DNA from: Gordionus sp. m RMFG-2023
Lineage: Eukaryota; Nematomorpha; Gordioida; Chordodea; Parachordodidae
Assembly: GCF_954871325.1 (NCBI RefSeq)
Contig: NC_088777.1
Location: forward strand, 24,157,366 to 24,221,365
Direction of reading: 5' to 3'
Length of the DNA stretch: 64,000 bases
How positions within the stretch are numbered: the first letter of the stretch is position 1; every line of letters begins with the position of its first letter. This document shows, piece by piece, positions 1 to 11,425 of the stretch. Under the pieces are notes generated by a model. The model searched no databases. It saw only the letters and a program-made list of their open reading frames with translations, and was not told the origin of the DNA. The position numbers and the translations under genes were made by a program.

Positions 1-254
1 GTAGTATTTTCTAATTAATTCTATATAATAGAGGAATATCAACTATATGTCTACTTACTTTTTATAAATAAATTTCTTATACTTGTTTGAAATAAATTAT
101 TACCATGCTTTTATATTAATGTATATACAAGTAATTTATTATATTTTAAATAAACAACTAATAAAAATATATTTCATATTTGTTCCAGGCTTATTTTTTT
201 TTATTTAAATTAACCTCCTTACTTGTAAAAATATTTTATGAGTATATAGAATAA
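1..254. other. AT-rich sequence, nothing recognised
   Basis: No open frame, repeat or RNA gene could be supported here. It is AT-rich flank of the hairpin cluster that follows. Confidence 0.5.
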
Positions 255-259
255 AGTAA

Positions 260-327
260 CCCGGCCAAAGGCCGGGCAAAAGCGGGCCAAAAGCCCGCCA
301 AAATCGGGTCTGGGGGCGAAGCCCCAG
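260..327. repeat. Cluster of three GC-rich hairpins
   Basis: Three perfect or near-perfect hairpins follow each other inside otherwise AT-rich DNA. The first (260-276) pairs CCCGGCC with GGCCGGG over an AAA loop. The second (282-298) pairs GCGGGC with GCCCGC over CAAAA. The third (310-327) pairs CTGGGG with CCCCAG over a GCGAAG loop. A C-run follows at about 340-348. The organisation resembles the GC clusters or double-hairpin elements known from some fungal mitochondrial genomes, but here it lies beside nuclear retroelements. Function is unknown. Confidence 0.75.
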
Positions 328-332
328 TAATT

Positions 333-715
333 TTTTAACCCCCCCCCCTTAGGAAATCCTGGCTACCTGTCTTTTCTTTAATCACTACCTTTCTCTAATC
401 TTTGGTGTTCTCATTGTTTAACCACAGAGGTTTTAAAATCTCGAATTCTCGCCCTTTTAAATGTAAATCATGATATCTTTTCATTTTCCATTTCAATCTC
501 ATATTCCACATTTAGTCATTTCCAATCCAAAAAATTATCTTCCAAACATAATATTGGAAGAAGATCTCCGATGGGTACCAAAGCCTCTTCTGGATCAGAA
601 ATTGAATCTCTCGTTGCGTATACGCTTAGTTAATTCATTGATTTTTGAATGATAAGGTATCGAACGTATGTGGCGACGGATCTCCCCAGATACGAATTGT
701 TACTTTTGTATTTGA
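333..715. other. No gene recognised
   Basis: A 60-codon open frame at 470-652 has no recognisable motif and no supporting context. Base composition is less AT-biased than the flanks, so this may be a decayed element fragment, but I cannot assign it. Confidence 0.4.
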
Positions 716-1020
716 TGGATTAACATATAATTATTATTAATTCTCATTTTTTATATTATTACAATATTCATATTAAAATAAGTCATATTTTCCTTTTAAT
801 TTATTATTATAAATTACATTTTATTCTCTTTTAACCAAGAACAATTTTCCTTTTATATTTTTTTTAACAATAAATAAATCATCAATCAAATAACCAATTA
901 TTAAAATAAAAATGTTAGTTTAAAATTGATATCAAAAAAATATATCATTTGCCAAAATAAATTGATTTTAAAATAATGTTAATATGATAAAATAAAAGAT
1001 TAATATAAAATAATATCGAT
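716..1020. repeat. LTR-like repeat block flanking gypsy fossils
   Basis: This block recurs in the window. Its first part (about 722-800) matches 3034-3115 on the other side of the gypsy fossil, and its second part (about 805-1010) matches 10745-10960 beside another gypsy fossil. Direct copies bordering gypsy coding remnants suggest LTR or LTR-adjacent sequence. The exact LTR ends cannot be fixed by eye. Confidence 0.5.
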
Positions 1021-3025
1021 CATCCAAAGAAATTGGACTTATGTTTTTCTTGGATATGTTGTGTAGTAATGCCATTGACGTTCATGATCGCCACGCAATA
1101 CGCCACCCATGTTCATGGTGCAGTCTCTTTTCAAACCGAACGATGGCTTGGTAAAGTAAAGGCAGCCCTTAGCTAACTTCTCATTCAAATCGCTTGTGCA
1201 TCGTATCGGGCACCTAGATTCCTCTCGTGCAAGGTTTATGTTGTCCTTCAGCCAGCCATTCCATTTCTGAGTCGTTGCATTAATCTTGGCACACGGAACT
1301 CTCCTTGAAGGTATGATCTTAGGCACGGCATCGGGTTTCAAGTGAACTTTCTCTTGTCTGACTATTTTAGGTTTGTAGGAGTAAGTTGATTCGAGGTCCT
1401 TTTTTGTTGTCGAGATTACCTTATCGAGATCATTCTCTACGTTACCCACTAAGAACGATTTTAATATGTTGTTGAAGGCACATGAGCCACATACGCCCTA
1501 GCAGGGGGATCTCATCACAATCCACCACTATCGCCTTCAACGTTTGTGAGTTACCTTCAAACTTAATGTTCACATTGACCAGACCTAATACCTTGGTGGC
1601 GCTGCCGTCATACCCTGTCCCGTCTTACGCATCGTAGTTATGCCTACAGTCTTAGCTGAATGCTTCGGAAGTATTGTGTACATAGTACCGATATCTACTT
1701 GCAACAACGTGGGTATGTTTATGATGCTCACCGTGTTGTACTCGTCAAAGCTGGTATCGTTGACCCCCAGATTGTACAATTCCAGATTCTGAAATTTATA
1801 TTATTTAAGGTCTGTGTTTGAGTCGTCGTCTTCATCGATTACTTCGATGTTCATAGCATGGTTTGTATTCGATTGACAATCATGATCTTTATAATCATAA
1901 GAGATGTTGTAGGTATTATTGTCATTTTTGTAATGATTGGGCCTTGGGGAATATTTAGGAAAACAATTGATATTTTGAGGGTTATGTCTATGCTGACCGC
2001 GAAGTGGATAGTTGGTTCATCACCTCTATAGCAGTCATCCCGTCAATCAGGACTTTTATGGCATCCGCTACGATAGTCGTAGCGGTTGCCATTGAAGTTG
2101 TACCAGCGATTGTTGTATCGATCGTCGTAGTAGTTATCGTTGCGATTGTCGAAACGGTTGCGATTATAGTGACGTAGCTTTGATCAAAACGATTGTCGTG
2201 GAAGTTGTCATGCCGTCCATCGAATCGTTTGTCGCGGCCGTTGTCGTAGCGTATCTTGTAACGTTCATCAAATCGTTTAGTAGTCGCAGCGTCGTAACGT
2301 TCATCTAAATGTTGTCCGTGGTGATTGTCATTGATGAGCTGGGGTTGCTTGATAAGAGATTTACCATGTGCATGAGAGTCCTGAATGGGGTTTATGGTTA
2401 CGTGGCTATTTTTGGCTCTGTCCATGTGATTTCTTGTACTCCAGGTGATTCATTCAAATGAATGGCTTCAACTTTCATCACGCCCTTGATGTCACTTGGC
2501 TCCGTGGTGTCTTCTTCTAGACCTAGATTGTGAATATCTTCTATAGTCATAGAGCTCCTGACCGCTTTCCTGACATTTTTGGAATTTGAAGCAACTCTCA
2601 CTTTCTCAATAATGCGCTGAATGCCATTGAATTTGCATTCTTTATTGAGTCTTGCTACGCGTGTGACCCAAGCCGAGAACGTCTCATCTTTGCCTTGAGT
2701 GGTAGCATAAAATAATGAGAGTTTGGCATTCTCAGTCTTCGACGGATGTGTTAGCTTAAATTTGCCAAGAAGAGCGATTGAGTCCTGGAAGTCTGCCTCA
2801 GTGCAAAATGCTCCAATGATATTGAATGAATTCATCATCTCGAATACTTCGGAGAAACAACGCGGCCTTTTCTCCGTTGGAGATCTTGCTGGTGTCGAAG
2901 AGATTTTGCAATTTCCCTATATATGCGTGTCATCGCTACTAAATTTAGGAAAGTATAGTGCAAAATCTAGATCGAATTTTGAGATAACACTTATGCGAAG
3001 TTCGTACGTAATTTGGCCTCCATGA
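1021..3025 (-). mobile_element. Ty3/gypsy LTR retrotransposon fossil, partial
   Basis: Read on the minus strand, the order is gag (about 2838-2000), aspartic protease (about 1800-1560) and the beginning of reverse transcriptase (about 1450-1039). The gag part carries a retrotransposon-gag helix-rich domain followed by a stretch rich in Arg, Asp and Phe repeats. Most of reverse transcriptase, RNase H and integrase are absent. It is broken, with several interruptions, and is old. LTR-like repeats at 716-1020 and 3026-3115 bracket it. Confidence 0.7.
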
Positions 3026-3115
3026 AGAATTAACATAAAATTATTATGAATTCTCTTTTTTTATATTATTACAATATTCATATTAAAATAGTCACATTAT
3101 CCTTTTATTTATTAA
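3026..3115. repeat. LTR-like fragment matching 722-800
   Basis: About 80 bp match the block on the other side of the gypsy fossil in the same orientation, including a shared ATATTATTACAATATTCATA stretch. It is probably the remains of the second LTR. Confidence 0.45.
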
Positions 3116-3807
3116 TTACTAGTAGAAAGCCCGTCAAAAATGACGGGGAATGAGATTTTTATTCATTTTTTACGATAGATGTCATGCCAGGTTCAAGCTC
3201 ACAATATTATGAAGCATCCAAGATCTTATAATTTTAAAAAAGTTTATCAAGCCCAGCTCAACCCTTAATAATTTGTAAAAGATATTCCCAAGTCAGGTGC
3301 AAGTAAATATTAATTTTGAGGTTCCAAGCCCAGTCCTACCCATTATAATTTTGATAATTTTTTCCCGCCTCGGAGATAATTAAATTTTTAATATCATCAC
3401 ATGAAAGGGAAATATCTGATTTACCAATTAGTCTAATATTAAAAAAAACATAATTTCATATTAAAGGAAACTGGGAGGCCTGGGCAACCACTTATTAGAG
3501 AATCATGACAAATAAAATAAAAATAACCGACTCTTATACTTTTTTATTATATGATAAATTAAAATTATATCCAAAAAATATGTTGTTTATTATATAGGGT
3601 TATTGTTGTTTTTCAGATAAATTTAATGTATGTCTTGCATTTCTGAAATAAAGAATTTGATAAGGGATATATATTTCTTTATGTTAAGTAAAAAAAAATG
3701 CTGTCTATTTAAATTACAAAAATGCCATTAAACACTAATGAAACTTATATGCAAATTATTTATATATTTTTTAAGATATTTTTTTTTAATGACATATAAA
3801 TTTAGGA
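3116..3807. other. Non-coding stretch with one short hairpin
   Basis: A 7-bp stem pairs CCCGTCA with TGACGGG over a four-base loop (about 3129-3147). On the minus strand, degenerate GGG-T-GGGCTTG motifs recur between 3190 and 3340. These resemble subterminal repeats of hAT elements, but no ends or TSD were found. A 65-codon open frame at 3728-3925 runs across the MULE end and is not a gene. Confidence 0.4.
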
Positions 3808-3816
3808 TAATTTTTT
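3808..3816. repeat. Left 9-bp target-site duplication (TAATTTTTT)
   Basis: The same nine bases follow the right end of the element at 8505-8513. Nine bases is the usual TSD length for Mutator-like elements. Confidence 0.8.
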
Positions 3817-6800
3817 CGGTATGACTAAATACTGTCTTGCTAAACTGCCTTGCTAAAAAGCAATTATTATAATCAATCATAATTTGATGATATAATATTT
3901 TTAAAAAATTTTTTTTCAAAAACATTTATTTTATTTTACATAAATCAATTTTAAATTAAGTAAAAATTTATATTAAATATCAAATAATTTAAAATTCTAT
4001 TTTTACTTAATATTATTGGAAAAAAAATATATTTACTAGATAATTACAACTTAAATTTTATTTTTCAATTACAGAATTTAACAAATGTATATCCATAAGA
4101 GGGCGTTAAATACATAAATATGAAAATATATTCTTAGGAAACCAGAATAAATATTGGATAGCGCTTTTTTTGTATTTGGGTGTAAATACATGTAAAAAAC
4201 CTAAAAAAAAATTAAAAAATAGAGGTTTCTTTGACATTTAATTAATGACTAGGTTTAGAATCGAAAAATAGTAGAAAGTTTGTAAGGAACATATTGCTGG
4301 CGTTGTGATCAAAATCTCTTCATTTTTGGTTTATACGTGAACAATAACGTGTTAAGCATTATCCTAATTAATTTTTTGAAAATATTATGATTTGACAGAA
4401 TGCCGAGCTCAAAACCAACCACTTACTAAATATTTGATCACCAAATTTGGTGTTAATATTGTTTGGAAAATGTTCATTTTTGGTTTATTTATCTATATAT
4501 ACGTGTAAATCATTATCCCAAAAAATATTTTAAAAATATCGTGATTTGACAAATAACCGATTTGAAACCGGCCTAATGACTAAATACTGCCTTGCTGGCG
4601 TTATACATGGAAAATTCTTCATCGTGAACAATAACGTGTTAAGCATTATCCTAATTAATTTTTTGAAAATATTATGATTTGATGGAATGGCGAGCTCGAA
4701 ACCGACCACTTACTAAATATTCGATCTACCAAATTTGGTAGTAATATTATTTGGAAAATGTTGATTTTCCGTTAATTTATATGTAAATACGTGCAAATCA
4801 TTATCCCAAAAAATATTTAAAAAATATCGTGATTTGACCGTTAACCGATTTGAAACCGAAATACTGCGTTGCTGGCGCTCTCCATGGAAAATTCTTCATT
4901 TTTGGTTTTATAGTGAACAATAAGGTGTTAAGCATTATCCTAAATAATTTTTTGAAAATATTAATATTTAACCGATAGGCGAGCTCAAAACCGACTACTT
5001 ACTAAATATTCGATCTACCAAATTTGGTAGGAATATTATTTGGAAAATGTTCATTTTTGGTTAATTTATCTGTAAATACGTGCAAATCATTATCCCAAAA
5101 AATATTTTAAAATATCGTGATTTGACAGAAAATCGATTTGAAACCGGCCCATTTGGAAAATGTTCATTTTTGGTTAATTTATCTATAAATACGTGCAAAT
5201 CATTATCCAAAAAATATTTAAAAAATATCGTGATTTGATTTATAACCGATTTGAAACCGAAATACTGCGTTGCTGGCGCTCTCCATGGAAAATTTTTCAT
5301 TTTTAATTTATAAGTGAGCAATAAGGTGTTAAGTATTATACTAAATAATATTTTGAAAATATTAAGATTTAACCGAATGGCGAGCTCAAAACCGACCACT
5401 TACTATTCGATCTACTAAATTTGATAGTAATATTATTTGGAAAATGTTCATTTTTGGTTAATTTATCTGAAAATACGTGCAAATCATTATCCCAAAAAAC
5501 ATTTTAAAATTATCGTGATTTGACCGATAACCGATATGAAACCGAAATACTGCGTTGCTGGCGCTCTCCATGGAAAATTCTTCATTTTGGTTTAATAGTG
5601 AACAATAAGGTGTTAAACGTTATCCTAAATAATTTTTTGAAAATATTATGATTTGACCGAATGGCGAGCTCAAAACCGACCACTTACTAAATATTCGATC
5701 TACGAAATTTGGTAGTAATATTATTTGGGAAATGTTCATTTTTGGTTTTATTTATTTATATATACGTGTAAATCATTATCCCAAAAAATATTTTAAAAAT
5801 ATTGTGATTTGACAGAAAACCGATTTGAAACCGAAATACTGCATTGCTGGCATTTTCTATGGAAAATTCTTCAATTTTGGTTTATACGTGTACAATAACG
5901 TGGTTTATGATTTATGCCGAGCTTAAAGCCGACCACATATTTTCTTTTGTCTTACTTCTTTAGATTTTCTTTTATCTTATTTTATCTCGATTCTTTCTTC
6001 ATATATTTTACTTCTCTCTTCCTTTTTGCTACTTTTTATATCTTCTCTCATCTTTTTTCTTTCTAATCATACCAGTTTATCAATGATTTATAGATGAAGA
6101 TTCCAGCAATTTATTACACTCAAAATAGAAAACAATAAAATAAAATATTAGATATTTGCGAATAGATATTTATAAAAAATAGCATTATTTAAAGATTTTC
6201 TATTACATGAACATTTATGTGCGAAGTTTGAAAGCTTTAGAACCTAGAGACTGCAACCGAATATGATAGTTTTTAAGCATGGCCAGAACTTCTAAGCCCA
6301 TCACTATGAACTTCTCGAGAGGGTATGGATTCTAGCCAATATGCCTTCTTAGTATCGAGTTACTTATGATCAAAATAAATGTAAATTAGAATCCCGATAC
6401 TTGAAATATTCAATTTCTTCGCTCGTTTTGATTTTAATTAATCTCTAGTGAAAAGGTCGATCTTCAAATAATTTGATTATCCATGTAAGAACTCAATCAT
6501 ATATTTTTCGAAGATATGCTCTACGTAATTATAGATTCAGAGCATTGCAAAGCGTCCTTCCTTTTATTATGAAATCCATTTAACTTTAGCCACAAACTTT
6601 ATAAAATTTAATGACAATAATTAAATAGTGATTTATATAAATCTTTATTATTTTTATAAAAATTGTAGAAAGCATCTTTGTATATTTTATGATTTTAATA
6701 TTTTATTAACTAATTAAACATGATGTTACGTTTATAAAAAATATATTTGCTTGAAAGGAATAACCAAAAAATAAAAAATACAAAAAGTATTTATTAAAGA

Positions 6801-8504
6801 GAGACTAAATATAATTTATGTATATATAATATTGTTTGTATTTATTATATAGTCATCCTTTGTTTTCGAACAGAAACTATTTAAATTCCTCTTAAGCGTG
6901 AGTTTCTTCCAAACATAAGGCTTTTAAATAAAAAGTTAGTTGAAAAGGTTATCTTTATGGATGAAAACAAGAATTTTTATACCAATTTTAATATTTTATA
7001 AATCGATCACACCCTCTCCACTCATTGTTAGATAGACTTGAATATATATTATATTTTTTAAATTTTCTCAAACTACTTGATTTATTAATCGTTTCTATAA
7101 TATTATACAAGATACCCATGTCCTGAGTCAAATGCCCCAGTCCTAAGATCTTATTAAATTAAACATTGACCTTGCCAATTTAAAAGAATGGATTTAATAA
7201 ATATCAATTCAATAACTGGAATCATATAATAGAGGGTTTAAAATTTTTTTCGGATCATATTTTCAAAATTTATAAAAATACAGAGAAAATTTTTCATAGT
7301 AATGAAATATACAAATTTACAGGCCGAGGTCATAATATGTTATTATCGGTCAAATCATGATATTTTTAAAATATTTTTTGGGATAATGTTTTACACGTAT
7401 TTATAGATATATAAAAAAAAATAAACATTTTTCAATTAATATAACTACCAAATTTGGTCGATCAAAAATTTAATAAGTGGTCGGTTTTGAGCTCGGAATT
7501 CTGTCAAATCATAATATTTTCAAAAAATTATTTAGAATAATGCTTGACACCTTATTGTTCACTTATAAACCAAAAATGAAGAATTTTCCATGGATAACGC
7601 CAGCAATGCAGTATTTCGGTTTCAAATCGGTTATCGGTCAAATAACGATATTTTTAAAATATTTTTTGGGATGATGATTTGCACGTATATATAGATAAAT
7701 AAACCAAAAATGAACATTTTTCAAATAATATTACTACCAAATTTGGTAGATCGAATATTTAGTAAGTGGTCGGTTTTGAGCTCGCCATTCGATCAAATCT
7801 AAATATTTTCAAAAAATTATTTTGGATAATGCTTAACACCTTATTGTTCACTATTAAACCAAAAATGAAGAATATTCCATGGATAACGCCAGCAAGGCAG
7901 TATTTAGTCATTGGGCCGGTTTCAAATCGGTTTTCTGTCAAATCACGATATTTTTAAAATATTTTTTGAGATAATGATTTACACGTATATATAGATAAAT
8001 AAACCAAAAATGAACATTTTCCAAACAATATTACTACCAAATTAGGTAGATCGAATATTTAGTAAGTGGTCGGTTTTGAGCTCGCCATTCGGTCAAATCT
8101 TAATATTTTCAAAAAATTATTTAGGATAATGCTTAACACCTTTTTGTTCACTATTAAACCAAAAATGAAGAATTTTCTATGGAGAGCGCCAGCAACGCAG
8201 TATTTCGGTTTCAAATCAGTTATCGGTCAAATCACGATATTTTTTAAATATTTTTTGGAATAATGATTTGCACGTATTTGTAGATAAATTAACCAAAAAT
8301 GAACATTTTCCAAATAATATTACTACCAAATTTGTTAGATCGAATATTTTGTAAGTGGTCGGTTTTGAGCTCGCCATTCGGTCAAATCATAATATTTTCA
8401 AAAAATTAATTAGGATAATGCTTAACACGTTATTGTTCACGTATAAACCAAAAATGAAAAATTTTCCATGTATAACGCTAGCAAGGCAGTATTTAGTCAT
8501 ACCC
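3817..8504. mobile_element. Non-autonomous MULE-type element with satellite arms
   Basis: The ends are inverted copies of a (C/G)GGTATGACTAAATACTG motif flanked by the 9-bp duplication TAATTTTTT. The left arm (about 3817-5935) holds a unique terminal part and then several ~290-bp repeats. The right arm (about 7325-8504) holds about four copies in the opposite orientation. The middle (about 5940-7320) has no convincing coding frame. The terminal motif, the unique terminal part and the ~290-bp repeats are the same as in the 23-kb element at 32129-55296, so this is a deleted relative presumably moved by the same transposase. Short open frames inside the arms (5061-5399, 7477-8263) are repeat translations. 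Confidence 0.85.
5940..7320. other. Unique core of the non-autonomous MULE
   Basis: About 1.4 kb of single-copy sequence lies between the inverted arms. It starts with a pyrimidine-rich TTTCTT stretch. A less AT-biased segment at about 6220-6570 could be captured host sequence, but no frame is open for more than about 40 codons and no motif is recognised. Confidence 0.5.
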
Positions 8505-8513
8505 TAATTTTTT
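8505..8513. repeat. Right 9-bp target-site duplication (TAATTTTTT)
   Basis: Identical to 3808-3816; it marks the right boundary of the non-autonomous MULE. Confidence 0.8.
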
Positions 8514-8759
8514 TAAAAAATAATGAAGATTATTTATTATGTATTTGATAAAATTAAGAGCAAATCCTTGTTGACATTTTAATTTTTGATGGAAAAAGCG
8601 ACAAAATAAATCTGGGCGGTCGTCTGGAGAGGAAATAATTAATGTATAATTTTATATCATTAAGGGTTGTAAATGAAAGTGATGACGGATTAACAAAGCA
8701 GTGTACAAAACACATTATGAAAGATGATATGCCTATGCCTTAGGACTGGTAAAAGAAGA

Positions 8760-9006
8760 ACGCAAAACGATATTTTTGTCAATGTCAGCATTGGTATCCC
8801 CTTCTAAAATAGAATCATGAACGACAATGTTAACTCAATCGTAAAACGGTCGTAAGTATCGTTATAAAGGCCACGACAGAACTACTGCATATATTTCCAT
8901 TAATAAAGTTGATGAAATTGGGCGTACTGTACATTCAAGTTTGAACACGCAAAACGATATTTCTGTCAATGTCAGCATTGGTATCCCCTTCTAAAATAGA
9001 ATCATG
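8760..9006 (+). repeat. 60-bp direct repeat pair, possible gene relic
   Basis: About 60 bp starting ACGCAAAACGATATTT occur at about 8760-8819 and again at about 8946-9006 with one or two differences. Both copies can be read as the same peptide ending NVSIGIPF before a stop codon, and the second copy is preceded by an open stretch of about 35 further codons (from about 8850). This could be the tail of a decayed gene with a duplicated 3' end. The protein family is not recognised. Confidence 0.35.
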
Positions 9007-9009
9007 TGA

Positions 9010-10740
9010 ATGATAGTACAGAATTAAATGTTTATATTTGTTAAAAAATAGGCGGAGGCATAGGGATTGTGGTAGTGGTGATAGTATAATTTGGAGAACT
9101 GGGTGAAAATAAAATAAACATAGATATAAAACATAAGATAAAAAAAACAAAATAAACCTCCAGATGAGTTCATTTCAAGCGTAGTTCTTTATTATTTTGT
9201 CTACCAGTAACTCTAGAATGGGTAAGGCGTTTGTTTAATCATCATTATTATATTTTTTGCTTATCTTTAATAAGAGATTCATCATGTTTTGTAGCAATGT
9301 GAGGGATTAGGGTTAGCCTAGACAAATAAAGAAATCAGACAAAAATATAAATAAACTATTGTTAAAATTAAACAAACATTAAAATAATGTAAAACCGGTA
9401 GATGGGTCAATATTAGATGCATATTTCTAGTAGTTGGAGGGCTATCATCAAAAAAAATTTTTGGGGGACTTATCAAGCCTATTATGATATTCTAAAAGTT
9501 AAAAAATAACATGATGAATGTAATGTTATTAAGATTAAGGTTAATTAATTATAAGGTAATAAAAAATAAGATTAAAAAAGGGAGGGAAAAAGAAGGTATA
9601 AATTATTATATTATAAAAATAATAAAAACTAAATTAAAGGAATTGATAAGGTTTTGAGAAATAGTGGTTAATAGATAATAGAGATAGAAAGAAAAGAATG
9701 AGATAATAAAATTTAGTGATAAATAAATTCATTAAGGGAAGGGAAAAAAATAAAGAAAGAGCTATTTATAAGGATTGGAGATTAAGGATAAGAATATTTA
9801 AATATTTGAATATACTTGGTTATCTTCTTAATTATTGGTTATGAAAGAAAAATATGAGTATTAAAAATTGTAATGTAAGTACTGACAAAAATTGTGAGTA
9901 TGTTCAAAATAAATGTACAAGTTGAGTATCTTGTAGAGATTTCATTAATGTGTAATTGATAATATGAGATGAAAATTGATATGGTAATCTAAAAAATAAA
10001 GAAAGGATTAAGTGAAATAAAAAGTTTCATTCATATTTACAAAGTTGAGGGAATATTGTTTTTATCAATTCAAAGATGATTTTTCAAATCTCTCAATCCA
10101 TGTAAGGTATGTGTACACCATCAATTCTGGAAATTCCATTCATCTGTTTGTATAGAATAAATAAATAAAATCAACAAATAAAAAAAATAAAAATATATTA
10201 CCTACCGATGACATGAGTAGCGATGACATAACGTCACGATGACGTATTTGTCACAATTGATAGATTTTGACATTGGGAATCAGAACCTAATAAAATAAAA
10301 ATAAAAAATATATATACTAAAATCTGATTATTAATCTTTATTAAATAAATAACTATAATCAAATACAAAGTGACAAACATAATCAAAATAAAAGAAAAAT
10401 AAAATTAATATAAGAAAAATAAAAGTAAAAAATTAAAAAGTAAAAATTTAAATTTAAGTTAACAAAAAAAAATAATTTTTCGCATAATAATTTCTCCATT
10501 ATATTTCCTTTTTAATCAACATTTACATAGTCTCCCAAGCTAAAAATAAAAAGTTCTACATCTCACTTGTTAAAACTCTTAAAGTATGAAAAAATCTACA
10601 ATTATCACGCGTTTTTTTTTCATGAACATGGGGATCTAAATAATAACTTACTAATTTTAATAAAACATTATTTTTGTTTACGAAAAGAATAATGCATTTT
10701 TTAGTAACGCAAAAATGCAACAGTGAGGGCATCGGAAAAT
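9010..10740. other. AT-rich region, no gene seen
   Basis: Apart from short runs rich in AGGGAT or TGACGT-like words (for example 10200-10260) there is no repeat, motif or open frame I can support. The minus-strand frame at 8935-9150 has no recognisable feature. Confidence 0.5.
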
Positions 10741-10744
10741 TATA

Positions 10745-10975
10745 ATATAGATAAATTACATTTTATTCTCTTTTAACCAAAAATAATTTTCCTTTTATAT
10801 CCTTTTTTTAACAATAAATAAATAATTAAATAACCAAATATGTAAAATAAAAATGTTCGTTTAAAATTGATATCAAAAAAATATATCAATTGCCAAAATA
10901 AATGGATTTTAAAATAATGTTAATTTGATAAAATAAAACGTAAATATAAAATATTAACAGTATTCAAACCTAGCA
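10745..10975. repeat. LTR-like repeat block, second copy
   Basis: About 215 bp match 805-1010 at high identity in the same orientation. It lies directly beside an integrase fragment, consistent with LTR-derived sequence. Confidence 0.5.
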
Positions 10976-11200
10976 AGCCATTTTTAAAATCGTTTTATAA
11001 GAGACTCAATAGATGTATTCTACATTAGATTTACTTCTAGCCATTTGGAGTATGAAACGACACCAATTAGCCAATATTGCGAATCCACTGGTCCAGTAAA
11101 ATCAATAAGGATTAGCTCCCAAGATTCTTTAGCTACAGTCCAAGAATACTGAGGTGCATCTTGAATTTCAGTTTCTGACACCTAGAGCATATTTTGATAA
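10976..11200 (-). mobile_element. Gypsy integrase fragment (fossil)
   Basis: On the minus strand this reads as the start of a Ty3/gypsy-type integrase core, with a tryptophan-rich lead-in and the first catalytic aspartate region. It is a small remnant next to an LTR-like block. It may belong to the same family as the fossil at 1021-3025 rather than to the adjoining element. Confidence 0.55.
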
Positions 11201-11273
11201 ATTATTCTATCAATATTTTTATAGTTAAAACAATAGATTTTTTATTTTAAAATTGTTTCCTATATATATAGTA

Positions 11274-11425
11274 TTTTATAATTATGTCATTTAACTTTTA
11301 CTAATATGCAATTACAGTGACCTCCATAAGATAATATTAAATGTAAGAAAGTTATAATAAAATATAATTCAAATAGCGTAACCTTTTAAAATATATATAA
11401 ACATTCAAATATAACATATCTTCTT
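11274..11425. repeat. Probable LTR part, left copy
   Basis: Matches 14785-14930 in the same orientation, beginning TATGTCATTTAACTT and continuing through a TAACCTTTTAAAATATATAT stretch. It lies at the 3' side of the minus-strand gypsy fossil. Confidence 0.55.

Noticed and set aside
5061-8263. Open frames in the arms of the small MULE
   Set aside because: Same repeat translation as in the large array, present in both orientations.
9300-9316. TTAGGGTTAG as possible telomeric repeat
   Set aside because: Only one and a half units, no array; likely chance.
10200-10260. Cluster of TGACGT-like words as a regulatory site
   Set aside because: No gene lies next to it, and the words are too short to support a site.
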